This document shows, in pieces, positions 25,123 through 35,760 of a stretch of DNA of 64,000 nt. The number at the start of each line of letters is the position of its first letter. The first letter of the stretch is position 1. Below the pieces are notes generated by a model, which saw only the letters and a list, made by a program, of their open reading frames with translations, searched no databases and was not told the origin of the DNA. The stretch covers positions 248,001-312,000 of the forward strand of contig NC_021487.1 in NCBI RefSeq assembly GCF_000427095.1, read 5' to 3'. The stretch comes from Chthonomonas calidirosea T49 (GTDB lineage: Bacteria; Armatimonadota; Chthonomonadetes; Chthonomonadales; Chthonomonadaceae). A program made the translations under genes and the position numbers.

Positions 25123-25160
25123 AAGGGGCTAGGTGTTGCACCAAGTCCCTTTTCTCATGT
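25123..25160 (+). terminator. Rho-independent terminator of the YtxH gene
   Basis: AAAAGGGGCT (25123-25132) pairs with AGTCCCTTTT (25146-25155), with an inner GGTG-ttg-CACC stem. The run CTTTTCT forms the tail. Between here and 25287 I see nothing else. Confidence 0.8.
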
Positions 25161-25286
25161 GTGATCCTTTTATAGGTCTATAAGACGTTCCCGACTCTGG
25201 TTGCAGACCTCCCAAGGGGTCTATGGATGAAGCGATAGGCCTCTCTTGTTGCATTTGAAATGGCGAAGAGCGGGGCAATGGGTAGC

Positions 25287-25480
25287 CTAACGCGCTGAGA
25301 CTAAGCTCGATAAAACTTTAAATTGGAGCTGCCAGTGTACCGGCAGGGCCTTGCCATCCGCCTCTGCATAGGGATAGATGAAGTAGTTTAATGGGCCGGC
25401 CTTTTGAGGGGGTGAGAGCACGATGTCTCGTCCACAGGACATATCCACCGCGGTGCGAGGTAAGTAGAGAGCACCAAAAA
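25287..25480 (-). other. Orphaned C-terminal coding segment of the transglutaminase (shifted frame)
   Basis: This stretch, one frame away from the transglutaminase, encodes FFGALYLPRTAVDMSCGRDI, then LSPPQKAGPLNYFIYPYAEA and DGK, ending VSAR at 25287. In related exported transglutaminases the same block (FFG..., GRDI.L.P, NYFIYPYAEVDGK) directly follows the catalytic Asp segment. Reading across the T5 run (plus A5, 25476-25480) with one extra base joins the two into a 348-residue protein of normal layout. Confidence 0.8.
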
Positions 25481-26332
25481 GCTTGTTTGCCATTGAGGGT
25501 AACCGTGGTCGTGCCATCGGATCGCGTCTGCGGCATCCATAGGTATCCAGCCCTTGTGAGGAACGTTCGCCCAAACCCAACAGTGATACCCTCCAATCAT
25601 GCCTTCAGTGGGAAGAGGATTCGGGGCGGGAATACCGGTGAGCGGAAATCCAAAGGCGATGTAGGCCGGGATGCCGAGGCTGCGTAAAAGGGTTACCAGC
25701 ACGCTGTGAATATCGGAACAGTTGCCTTTTTTGTAGCTGCAGACGAAGGCCACATCTCCTTGCCCATACTCCGGTGAGGTATCGGTGTAGTCATATTCAA
25801 AGTGTTGCGTAACATAGTCAAAAATGTCCTTAACTTTATCGTAAGGGGTAGATGCAGACGCGGTTTGTAGGAGGGCAAGGGCAGCGTAGGATCCTCCGAC
25901 GGGCACAAGCCGATCTGGACGGAGCAACTGAGCGGCTACCAACGCGGAAAGCCACTGCGCTGGATATTGAGGGTTAGAATGGCGTGTAACAACCCAGCTT
26001 ACCTCAATGGAAATGGGTTTTTGATTGGGTTGAGCGAAGACGAGATAGGCCATGCGATTATGATAGAGCTTCTCTTGGGTGATCCGGTAGGGCACCGGCG
26101 CGTGGATGGAAACCTGGGAAATGTGTTGCTGGGGACTATCGGAGGGAATCGGTATCCAAAGCCGTATCTGTTTGGTTTGGAGGGATGGTGACTGCAGGGT
26201 GATGGCTTCAGTGAACTGCGTAGTAAGCGCAGTAGGGTTTATTGGCGAATGTAAGCTTTGAGCGCGGACAGACGATGCTATCCTAAGGGCTAGTAGGGCT
26301 ATGGAGCAGAACGTGAAGGTTTTTGATTTCAT
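25388..26332 (-). CDS. Exported transglutaminase-like protein, frameshifted near its C-terminus
   Basis: 314 residues in the open frame. Signal peptide at residues 1-24. Residues 70-170 are an Ig-like/pre-domain; the transglutaminase core has Cys in KGNCSDIHSVLVTLLRSLGI, His in GGYHCWVWANV and Asp in WIPMDAADAI, so the catalytic triad is intact. After about residue 285 the frame leaves the family pattern; the true C-terminus continues in the next frame (see 25287-25480). Single-base loss in a T5 run at 25476-25480 would explain this. Such proteins may be peptidases or cross-linkers in the envelope. The start overlaps the EEP gene stop by 4 nt (last gene of a four-gene operon). Confidence 0.82.
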   Translation of the reverse strand: MKSKTFTFCSIALLALRIASSVRAQSLHSPINPTALTTQFTEAITLQSPSLQTKQIRLWIPIPSDSPQQHISQVSIHAPVPYRITQEKLYHNRMAYLVFAQPNQKPISIEVSWVVTRHSNPQYPAQWLSALVAAQLLRPDRLVPVGGSYAALALLQTASASTPYDKVKDIFDYVTQHFEYDYTDTSPEYGQGDVAFVCSYKKGNCSDIHSVLVTLLRSLGIPAYIAFGFPLTGIPAPNPLPTEGMIGGYHCWVWANVPHKGWIPMDAADAIRWHDHGYPQWQTSFLVLSTYLAPRWICPVDETSCSHPLKRPAH

Positions 26333-27051
26333 GGGGCTACTCCTCTGAATGTGACGTTCTTTTCTGGTATGAGGGCCAAGTCCACAATGACGGGCAGATG
26401 GTCGGATGCGAGCCAGATTACCTGTTCGGTGGAGAGCACGCGAAAGTTTGGTGTGTGAAAAATGTAGTCTATGCGCACTTGTGGGTTAAGTGCAGGAAAG
26501 GTAGCGAAGGGTGCAGATAGGAGGACTGCGTCGTGGAGGCGTGTTTGTTCTAGAAGAAGATGGACGGCAAGCGATTCGGGATGGTCGTTGAGGTCGCCAC
26601 AGAGCAGGTAAGGAAACGGTGTTTGCCGAAGATAGTTCGATAAAGTTTTCGCTTGTCGGAGGCGTTCAGCGGGTTGAAGTCCCCAGTGCGTATTGAAGAC
26701 GGTAATGGGGCCAACGGGGGTTTGAATGCGGCATTCAAGCGCCCCGCGTGGTTCGCGTTGAGAAGGGAGGCGATGGGAGCGAATCTCCTGAATAGGCCAG
26801 CGTGAGGCAATTGCGTTGCCGAACCCCCAAAAGCAAAGGCCAAGGCAGCGCTGAAAAAAGAGGCGCATCTGAAGCTCACGCGCGAGGCGGCGGGGCTGAT
26901 TAGAGAGCCGAGAAGAGGGGAGGAAAGCGTGCACTTCTTGAAGGCAGATGATATCGGCTCGCAACTGGTTTAGATGGGAGGCGATACGGGAGATAGAGAA
27001 ACGCCCATCTATTCCAAAACCTCCATGCACATTGTAACTAACGATACGCAT
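26329..27051 (-). CDS. Endonuclease/exonuclease/phosphatase (EEP) family hydrolase
   Basis: 240 residues with the complete EEP motif set: SYNVHGG, CLQEVHAF (metal-binding Glu), FNTHWGLQP, CGDLNDHPES, RIDYIF and SDHLPVIVDL. Members cut nucleic acids or act as phosphodiesterases on phospholipids and phosphoinositides. No signal peptide, so cytoplasmic. In an operon with a CDP-alcohol phosphatidyltransferase 22 nt upstream, a lipid substrate is possible but unproven. Overlaps the transglutaminase start by 4 nt. Confidence 0.88.
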   Translation of the reverse strand: MRIVSYNVHGGFGIDGRFSISRIASHLNQLRADIICLQEVHAFLPSSRLSNQPRRLARELQMRLFFQRCLGLCFWGFGNAIASRWPIQEIRSHRLPSQREPRGALECRIQTPVGPITVFNTHWGLQPAERLRQAKTLSNYLRQTPFPYLLCGDLNDHPESLAVHLLLEQTRLHDAVLLSAPFATFPALNPQVRIDYIFHTPNFRVLSTEQVIWLASDHLPVIVDLALIPEKNVTFRGVAP

Positions 27052-27073
27052 CTGTTAGAGCATCTTCAAATCT

Positions 27074-27646
27074 TCAGCCCGATCGAGAGCTGCGTAGACG
27101 GTGGGCATGAAAACAGCTCGGCACATCGTGCTGCCAGTTCGGCAAAAGCAGTTTTATCGCCAAACCGTCAACAAAACTTATAATACCTGTTCCAATGGCT
27201 ATATCTATCCAAGGGAAGGCCCTTCGATAGATCAGGAGGGTATAGATGGCCAGAAAGAGGGTAAGGCCCCAAACCTTTGCGCTATAGGCGTGCAATGAGG
27301 TGATACGACGATATTTAACGTAATCAAAGAGATAAGAGAAAATCTGGAGACCAATCTCGAGCGCAATCCAGAGGAGGTAAGGCTGCAGTAGTCGGCGTCG
27401 CGTTCGCCAGAGGGTGATGAGTATCCAAGCGAAGTACCACGCATCCGTACGACTATCGGCTACGCGAAGGGCCGGCGTCACGATTTTGAGTCGGCGGGCG
27501 ATAACTCCGTCGAAAATATCGGATAGAAAAGCTGCAATGAGCGCTAATGCGAGCCAGCTGGAATGGACATTGATTTGGCTTATCCAAAAGATGGTGGGGC
27601 CGAGCAGCACGCGCAACACAATAAGGACATAGGGGGTGTGGCGCAT
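27074..27646 (-). CDS. CDP-alcohol phosphatidyltransferase family protein with altered motif
   Basis: 190 residues, about five to six membrane helices. The family motif D-x2-DG-x2-AR-x8-G-x3-D-x3-D appears as DIFDGVIARRLKIVTPALRV followed by ADSRTD: all four Asp and the Gly-Ala-Arg part are kept, but the second Gly is Leu. These integral membrane enzymes join a CDP-linked lipid with an alcohol, giving phospholipids. ATG 27646 is used since it lies 5 nt after the stop of the PhyH gene; the longest frame adds 21 residues inside that gene. Substrate unknown. Confidence 0.82.
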   Translation of the reverse strand: MRHTPYVLIVLRVLLGPTIFWISQINVHSSWLALALIAAFLSDIFDGVIARRLKIVTPALRVADSRTDAWYFAWILITLWRTRRRLLQPYLLWIALEIGLQIFSYLFDYVKYRRITSLHAYSAKVWGLTLFLAIYTLLIYRRAFPWIDIAIGTGIISFVDGLAIKLLLPNWQHDVPSCFHAHRLRSSRSG

Positions 27647-27651
27647 TGTTT

Positions 27652-28449
27652 CTACTCGACATGGTTGCGGCGAAAGATCTGCCGTACCCGTTGCGGCCAG
27701 CTGTCCCAAGTCGTTTTAGGAATAACAACCGGTTCCGCGTGGGTACAAGCGCGCTGGTAGACGATGGCCAGCATGGCGCGAGGTCGGGCGGAGCGATTAG
27801 GCATACCCCGGTGCCAGGTGCGCAGGTCTCTGAGCACCGCAGTGCCGGCCGGAACGTTCATACGGATAGAAGGCATTGCTGCAGCGCGAGTCTCTAAGGA
27901 AACGGTCGCTTGGGCTGGGGAATCTACGATAAGATGCGTTCCCGGCCAAACCTCCGTGCTTCCGTTCTCTTCTGTGAAGTCACATAGAGGAACATTGAGC
28001 ACCATATGTGTTGGAAGATGGGGGACTGGTAGTGAAGTGCCAAACAGGGGAGGGTGATCGCGATGGACGGGTTGGAACTCCGATCCTGGGTAGGCCGTGT
28101 TGGTATGGTAGAAGCAGCAGATAAAATCGGCACCCAGAAGCGATTCGAGCAGCGGGATGAGGTGCGGATGCGCCACGAATTCAACATTGGAAAAGGGCGG
28201 GAGGAGCGGTGGAAAAAAGCCGATATGATTTTTCCCGAATGCCCTCTTATTAAGCTGCTCGAGACCACCGTGAGCCTGAATATGCTGTTCTAGAGCTTTC
28301 TGAAAAGCCATTTCCAGCTGCGCGATCTGCTGGGGAGTATAAAGCCCGGAGATAGCGACGAGCCCGGCATCGTAGAAGTGCTGTAGAACGCTTTGCGCGG
28401 AGCATGCCGACAATACGTCCTCCTCAATCTCCAATGTGTGTAGTTGCAT
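27652..28449 (-). CDS. Phytanoyl-CoA dioxygenase (PhyH) family protein
   Basis: 265 residues. Iron-binding HxD in FQPVHRDHPPLFG (about residue 135), PGTHLI, and the distal His plus 2-oxoglutarate Arg in LRDLRTWHRGMPNRSARPRA. The family uses Fe(II) and 2-oxoglutarate to hydroxylate lipids, secondary metabolites or amino acids. ATG 28449 has GAGGT 6 nt upstream; the longer frame's first codon lies inside that site. First gene of the operon PhyH, CDP-alcohol transferase, EEP, transglutaminase, so a role in modifying a lipid or small molecule is a guess from context. Confidence 0.87.
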   Translation of the reverse strand: MQLHTLEIEEDVLSACSAQSVLQHFYDAGLVAISGLYTPQQIAQLEMAFQKALEQHIQAHGGLEQLNKRAFGKNHIGFFPPLLPPFSNVEFVAHPHLIPLLESLLGADFICCFYHTNTAYPGSEFQPVHRDHPPLFGTSLPVPHLPTHMVLNVPLCDFTEENGSTEVWPGTHLIVDSPAQATVSLETRAAAMPSIRMNVPAGTAVLRDLRTWHRGMPNRSARPRAMLAIVYQRACTHAEPVVIPKTTWDSWPQRVRQIFRRNHVE

Positions 28450-28635
28450 GGCAAACCTCACCAAGGGTTTGATAGCGAGCCTTGAAGTGTGTTGAAAGTG
28501 ATGTTACGCTTTCCTCTATTTCTAGGTGGTTATGAGAAAATCCTTCTTTGGGAACCTTTCCCTTTGGCTAATCTGAATCGCTATAATTGCGTATTTTTCT
28601 TGGGGAACCACCATGCGGTGGCACAAACGAACAGA

Positions 28636-28664
28636 TTTACTTTTGTCTACTTTTATGCTATACT
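28636..28664 (+). promoter_or_regulatory. Sigma-70 promoter of gyrB with extended -10
   Basis: TTTACT (28636-28641), 17 nt, TATACT (28659-28664), preceded by TGC so that TGCTATACT is an extended -10. Start near 28671; leader about 39 nt. Confidence 0.82.
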
Positions 28665-28697
28665 ATGTTCGTGCTTGCGAAGATCTAGAATTTGTGA

Positions 28698-30782
<2,085 letters not shown>

Positions 30783-30844
30783 TTGGCTGCGATAAAACTA
30801 GAAAATTAGCAGGATTTTGCTTTCCGGGTTTTGAAGTTTACTAG

Positions 30845-30876
30845 CAGCTCCTCAGGTAAGAGGAGCTGTATTTTTT
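30845..30876 (+). terminator. Rho-independent terminator of gyrB
   Basis: Perfect 9-bp stem CAGCTCCTC / GAGGAGCTG (30845-30853, 30860-30868), then TATTTTTT. It ends 16 nt before the debranching enzyme ATG, so that gene's translation signals lie immediately after it. Confidence 0.92.
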
Positions 30877-30891
30877 ACGGGGAGGGATCCC

Positions 30892-32967
30892 ATGAGCGAG
30901 GGTGTTTTAGGAAAGGCAGATATTGCGTTCGATGCGACACTGCTCCAAAACGAAGCCGAGGCCATGCAGCGCGAGTGGTTGGTAACGAACGGTATTGGAG
31001 GGTACAGTTCGGCCACACTGGCAAATGCAAATACGCGCCGGTATCATGGGCTTTTGGTTGCAGCGCTCAGGCCACCGGTTGGAAGATGCGTGCTCCTTTC
31101 AAAGCTTGAAGAGACGTTGTGTGTGAAACAGGGAGACCAAGAAAAGCGGTTTGAGCTTTCTACCAACCTCTATCCAGCGGTGACACACCCGACGGGGTAT
31201 CGGTGGTTAGAGGCATGGCACATGTTGCCCGTGCCCACTTGGACGTGGCGGGTTGAGGAAGGGGTTAAAATCTTTAAACAGGTGTGGATGCCAAAAGGGC
31301 ACAATGCGGTTTATGTGGCTTATTGCGTTTTAGAGGGACCGAAGGATGTCGAGATACACCTGGAGCTTGTGCCTCTCCTAGCTTGGAGAGACTATCATTC
31401 CGAAATGGCTGCCACCCCGTCTACGCCCCTTGCAATTTGGTGTGAAACGAATCGATGCCTACGTTTACGCCTATCGCAGATCGAAGGGATAACGGAGGCA
31501 CCGATACCGCTTCTCCTGCGCCTTTGCAAAAGAGATGGGCAGCCTTATCCTGCGGCCTCTTTCTCAGCAAACGCCTGTTGGTACTATCGTATTCAACATC
31601 CCCGCGAACAAGAGAGAGGGTTCGACTTCTGCGAAGACCTTTATTCTCCGGGTGTCTTCAGAGTGCCCGTTGCCGTAGGACAAACCCTTGTAGTAGAGAG
31701 CGGTGTCGAACCACTTGAACTCCCTACTCCGGCGGAAAGTCTCGACGAGCTAGGAAAGGAGCAGCAGCTTTTGCTGACACACTGCCTTGATGCCGACCCT
31801 TTCGAAGCCCGTTTAGTGCTTGCAACGCGCGACTTCCTTGTGAAGCCACCGGAAGGGCGTGCGACAGTGGTGGCTGGGTACCACTGGTTTACAGACTGGG
31901 GACGGGATACGATGATCTCTCTTCCAGGCCTCTGCTTAACGACTGGAAAGGAGGCGTTTGCATGTTCTATCCTCAGAAGTTTTGCGCAATTTGTAGACCA
32001 AGGTATGATCCCAAATCGCTTTCCCGATACAGGTTCACAGCCGGAATATAACACGGCCGACGCCTCCTTGTGGTTTGTCCTAGCCGCTTGGCGCGTCCAC
32101 AAAATAAGAAAAGAGAGGACGTTTCTTGAGGAGTTGTGGCCGGCACTGCAGGGGGTTATAGAGAGTTATTGGCAGGGTACACGTTACAACATTCATGTAG
32201 ATGCACGGGACTATCTTCTCTATGCAGGGACAGAGGGGGTGGCGCTGACCTGGATGGACGCCAAAGTGGGCAACTTTGTGGTGACTCCACGTATCGGTAA
32301 ACCGGTGGAGATCAATGCGCTTTGGTACAATGCGCTTCGATGCGTTGCCGAGATGGCACGCGAGATAGGTAGAGCGCCCGATGCCCAGCGCTATGACGAG
32401 GAGGCCGAAAGAGTAAGAACGAGTTTTCAAAGTCGTTTTGTCCGAGCTGATGGGCTGGGGTTGTACGATGTGCTCGATACACCGCCCAATGGAGAGCCAG
32501 ATGGAACTATTCGTCCTAACCAGGTATTTGCTTTAAGTCTTCCATTTCCATTGTTCGATGCCGCGCATCCCACCGCGCTGGCGATACTACGTACCGTACA
32601 GAACAAGTTGCTAACGCCGTTTGGCTTGCGGACACTTGCACCTGACGACCCTCACTATACCGCGCGTTATGAGGGGGACGTGTGGCACAGAGATACGGCC
32701 TATCATCAAGGGACAGCTTGGCCTTGGCTGCTGGGGGCTTTTGCCGAGGCGGTATGGAAGATGACTGGCAACAGGGAGGAGGCGCGTAGGATGCTCCTGC
32801 CTTTGTCCACACAGATGGAGGTGTACGGGGTGGGATCGTTGGCGGAGATCTATGATGGTAGCGAGCCGCAGCGGCCCAACGGCTGTATTGCGCAGGCATG
32901 GAGCGTCGCTGAGATCTTAAGGGTGTTGAGACAGTTGAAGGTCGAGGGTGAAAAGGAACGTTTTTAA
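30892..32967 (+). CDS. Glycogen debranching enzyme (amylo-alpha-1,6-glucosidase type)
   Basis: 691 residues. N-terminal beta-rich domain opens with REWLVTNGIGGYSSATLANA and NTRRYHGLLVA, typical of the archaeal/bacterial GDE_N family; the C-terminal (alpha/alpha)6 barrel has YHWFTDWGRDTMISLPGL with the catalytic Asp and EINALWYNALR. Removes alpha-1,6 branches of glycogen. Cytoplasmic. GGGAGGG lies just before the ATG, directly after the gyrB terminator. No other glycogen gene is in the window. Confidence 0.93.
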   Translation: MSEGVLGKADIAFDATLLQNEAEAMQREWLVTNGIGGYSSATLANANTRRYHGLLVAALRPPVGRCVLLSKLEETLCVKQGDQEKRFELSTNLYPAVTHPTGYRWLEAWHMLPVPTWTWRVEEGVKIFKQVWMPKGHNAVYVAYCVLEGPKDVEIHLELVPLLAWRDYHSEMAATPSTPLAIWCETNRCLRLRLSQIEGITEAPIPLLLRLCKRDGQPYPAASFSANACWYYRIQHPREQERGFDFCEDLYSPGVFRVPVAVGQTLVVESGVEPLELPTPAESLDELGKEQQLLLTHCLDADPFEARLVLATRDFLVKPPEGRATVVAGYHWFTDWGRDTMISLPGLCLTTGKEAFACSILRSFAQFVDQGMIPNRFPDTGSQPEYNTADASLWFVLAAWRVHKIRKERTFLEELWPALQGVIESYWQGTRYNIHVDARDYLLYAGTEGVALTWMDAKVGNFVVTPRIGKPVEINALWYNALRCVAEMAREIGRAPDAQRYDEEAERVRTSFQSRFVRADGLGLYDVLDTPPNGEPDGTIRPNQVFALSLPFPLFDAAHPTALAILRTVQNKLLTPFGLRTLAPDDPHYTARYEGDVWHRDTAYHQGTAWPWLLGAFAEAVWKMTGNREEARRMLLPLSTQMEVYGVGSLAEIYDGSEPQRPNGCIAQAWSVAEILRVLRQLKVEGEKERF

Positions 32968-33065
32968 AGGTAGGGTACAATGAATGCGCTGCGGCCGTAA
33001 GACTTCTGCCGCACGAGGCTAGTGCCTCTCATGGTTAGGCGAGCGTGGTAAAGGAGGCGATCAGG

Positions 33066-33323
33066 ATGGCATCGAAGCGTTCAGTGCGTGTGCGGTTGGA
33101 CTATCCGTTGAATCGAGTGGCCGAACCGGTGGTCTATCATCTCGTTACCGAGTTTCGATTGGTCCCTAACATACGTCGTGCTCAGATAGATAGTCGTGTG
33201 GGCGGCTGGATCGCTCTAGAGTTAGACGGTTCAGAGGAGGATTTAGAAGCGGCTATGAACTATCTAAACGATCTAGGCATTACTGTGACACCTATTGACG
33301 AGACCGAGGATTGGAATGTCTAG
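33066..33323 (+). CDS. Stand-alone NIL domain protein
   Basis: 85 residues of ferredoxin-like beta-alpha-beta pattern: RVRLDYPLNRVAEPVVYHLV, NIRRAQIDSRVGGWIALELD and AMNYLNDLGITVTPI. This fits the NIL domain found at the end of methionine ABC transporter ATPases (ligand sensing) and, as here, as small free proteins or fused to ferredoxins. ATG 33066 has AGGAGG 8 nt upstream; the longer frame from 33045 is unlikely. Role unknown, perhaps sulfur amino acid sensing. Confidence 0.8.
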   Translation: MASKRSVRVRLDYPLNRVAEPVVYHLVTEFRLVPNIRRAQIDSRVGGWIALELDGSEEDLEAAMNYLNDLGITVTPIDETEDWNV

Positions 33324-33381
33324 GAGAGCCTATTGTCTTTGATGTGGCAGCTATAACTTCATTAACCGAACGGAGCGCTGA

Positions 33382-34614
33382 GTGAAGAAAAGCGTCTTGA
33401 GTTACATCCTATTAGGTTTGATGGCCGTTCTTCTTGAAGGCCTTCTATCTACGGCCTATGCCGATGATCTCACCCCCCTCATCTTAAAGCAACGCCTCGC
33501 AGACCATCCAACAGGTGCGATGGCGGATCAACTGGCCGACCAAGTGCGAAGCTGGTTTGGCCGAACGGAAATAAAGGATGGTGCTCCTCCACGAGTAGAC
33601 GGTTTGACGACTGCTTGGGCTATAGAGGCTCCCGATGCCACCATGCCTCCAAAGGTGCTTTCGGATACCGGGCAGTACACCATTCCCTTACAACGCATTG
33701 GACAGACTCCCGTCTACGTGGCGGTTGTAGATTTGCCAAACGGGGCTGGAATGATCTGGACTTACGAAGTGAATGGACGCCGTGCACGATCCGGAAATTT
33801 AGAGGTCTATGCAAGAGAACCAGAGACAAACTACGATACCCACGTTGCTCATGGTAAGTTGATTCAAATGCCGGATTGGCATAGCAACATCTTCGCGGGC
33901 ACGGTGCGAAGCTGGTGGATCTATGTACCGGCCGAATACACACCGGAGCACCCTGCCTGTGTTATGGTCTTTCAGGATGGGGGCTACTACAAGAATTTTG
34001 TTCCCACAGTTTTTGACAATCTCATTGGCAAGCGGGAGATGCCGGTAACGGTGGGCATTTTCATTGATCCAGGTCACTTTCCCGATAACCGTAGGAGCCC
34101 TGGTGAGGAACGTAGTTTCGAGTATGACACGTTGTCCGATCAGTACGCGCGTTTCTTGCTAGAGGAGATACTGCCCGCAGCCGAGAGAGTTGTGAAGCTG
34201 CGTGAAGATGCGGCAAGCAGGGCCGTTGCCGGTATTAGTAGTGGGGGCATTTGCGCCTTCACCGTGGCGTGGAGCCGCCCCGATCAGTTCAGTAAGGTGA
34301 TGTCATGGGTCGGTAGTTTCACCGATCTTGCAGCTGGTAAAACACTTGTAGAGGGCGGGCATAACTATCCTTTCTTAATTCGACGACTTCCGCCCAAGCC
34401 CATTCGAGTGTTTTTGCAGGATGGCTCACATGACCTCGACAACATTGCGGGCAATTGGCCGTTATGCAACCAGCAGATGGCAAGGGCTCTCGCATTTAAG
34501 GGTTACGACTATAAGTTTGTGTTTGGAGAAGGGTTTCATAGTGGCGCCCAGGGCGAGGCGATTTTGCCGAGCACTCTTCGCTGGCTATGGCGCGACTACC
34601 CGATGACCCCATAA
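33382..34614 (+). CDS. Exported putative esterase (esterase D / Fes-like alpha/beta hydrolase)
   Basis: 410 residues with signal peptide (hydrophobic core 6-25, cleavage near AYA-DD). N-terminal beta domain to about residue 165, then an alpha/beta hydrolase with nucleophile Ser in AGISSGGICAFTVAW (GxSxG), candidate acid in DGSHDLDN and His in GEGFHSGAQG. Similar to the PF00756 group that includes feruloyl and enterobactin esterases. GTG start with GGAG 6 nt upstream. A plant-polysaccharide or sugar ester substrate is likely but not shown. Confidence 0.85.
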   Translation: MKKSVLSYILLGLMAVLLEGLLSTAYADDLTPLILKQRLADHPTGAMADQLADQVRSWFGRTEIKDGAPPRVDGLTTAWAIEAPDATMPPKVLSDTGQYTIPLQRIGQTPVYVAVVDLPNGAGMIWTYEVNGRRARSGNLEVYAREPETNYDTHVAHGKLIQMPDWHSNIFAGTVRSWWIYVPAEYTPEHPACVMVFQDGGYYKNFVPTVFDNLIGKREMPVTVGIFIDPGHFPDNRRSPGEERSFEYDTLSDQYARFLLEEILPAAERVVKLREDAASRAVAGISSGGICAFTVAWSRPDQFSKVMSWVGSFTDLAAGKTLVEGGHNYPFLIRRLPPKPIRVFLQDGSHDLDNIAGNWPLCNQQMARALAFKGYDYKFVFGEGFHSGAQGEAILPSTLRWLWRDYPMTP

Positions 34615-34679
34615 GAGGTAACAGATATCTATTTCTCAATTTAAGTACATAAACACTATGGAAAGAGGAGTTCTGTGAA

Positions 34680-35759
34680 TTGGCTTACAATGTAACGCTC
34701 ATTCGTGGAGACGGAACCGGCCCCGAATTGGTGGAGGCCGCTCGGCGCGTACTGGAGGCAACTGGAGTTCCATTTAACTGGGATATCCAGGATGCCGGCA
34801 TAGATGTCATGGAGAAAGAGGGAACGCCCCTTCCTCCAGCAGTGCTCGAATCGATTCGGCGCAATAAGGTCGCCCTTAAAGGGCCCATTACCACGCCAAT
34901 TGGCACCGGTTTTCGCTCGGTGAATGTGACCTTGCGGAAGGAGCTCGATCTGTATGCCTGCTTGCGTCCCTGCAAGTATTACCCTGGCATAAGATCGAAA
35001 TATACCGATGTAGATTTAGTGGTGGTACGTGAGAACACCGAGGATCTATATGCGGGGGTGGAGTACGATGTTGGGACGCCGGAGGCAAGACAGATTATTG
35101 AGATGGCCGGTCCTGGCAAGATTCGAGAAGATGCAGCGATTTCGATCAAACCCATCTCGATCTCCGGCTCACGTCGGATCATCAAGTTTGCCTTCGAATA
35201 TGCGAGAGCTTACAAGCGGAAAAAAGTGAGCGCGGTAGCCAAGGCCAATATTATGAAATACACCGATGGTCTCTTCTTCCGCGTGGGGCAAGAAGTTGCC
35301 AAGGAGTATCCGGACATTGAGTACCAGGAGGTGTTAGTGGACAACATGTGTATGCAGCTCGTGCAAAAGCCGGAGCTGTATGATGTGTTGGTGCTGCCCA
35401 ACCTCTACGGCGATATTCTGTCTGACCTCTGTGCTGGCCTGGTGGGAGGTTTAGGGGTAGCCCCTGGAGCCAACATTGGCGATGAGATCGCGCTCTTTGA
35501 GCCCACTCACGGCTCGGCCCCTAAATATAAGGGACTCAACAAGGTGAATCCCACTGCGCTCATTCTCTCCGGTATGATGATGCTTCGCCACTTAAAGGAG
35601 TACGAGGCGGCAGACCGTCTAGAGCGAGCTGTGGCTGCCGTGATCGCCGAAGGAAAGTACGTGACTTACGACATGAAACCCGATCGGAACGACCCAACCG
35701 CTGTAGGCACCTCTGAGATGGCCGACGCCATTATCCGTAAGCTAGAGGAGATGCATTAG
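34680..35759 (+). CDS. icd: Isocitrate/isopropylmalate dehydrogenase family, probably NAD-dependent isocitrate dehydrogenase
   Basis: 359 residues. [20 protein letters not shown] at the N-terminus, substrate-binding [34 protein letters not shown], and the metal-binding Asp in [15 protein letters not shown]. Short length and [11 protein letters not shown] resemble NAD-type isocitrate dehydrogenases; the malate dehydrogenase gene 1 nt downstream supports a citrate-cycle role. Isopropylmalate or homoisocitrate dehydrogenase is less likely. Start codon TTG 34680 with AGGAG 9 nt upstream. Confidence 0.85.
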   Translation: MAYNVTLIRGDGTGPELVEAARRVLEATGVPFNWDIQDAGIDVMEKEGTPLPPAVLESIRRNKVALKGPITTPIGTGFRSVNVTLRKELDLYACLRPCKYYPGIRSKYTDVDLVVVRENTEDLYAGVEYDVGTPEARQIIEMAGPGKIREDAAISIKPISISGSRRIIKFAFEYARAYKRKKVSAVAKANIMKYTDGLFFRVGQEVAKEYPDIEYQEVLVDNMCMQLVQKPELYDVLVLPNLYGDILSDLCAGLVGGLGVAPGANIGDEIALFEPTHGSAPKYKGLNKVNPTALILSGMMMLRHLKEYEAADRLERAVAAVIAEGKYVTYDMKPDRNDPTAVGTSEMADAIIRKLEEMH

Positions 35760-35760
35760 C

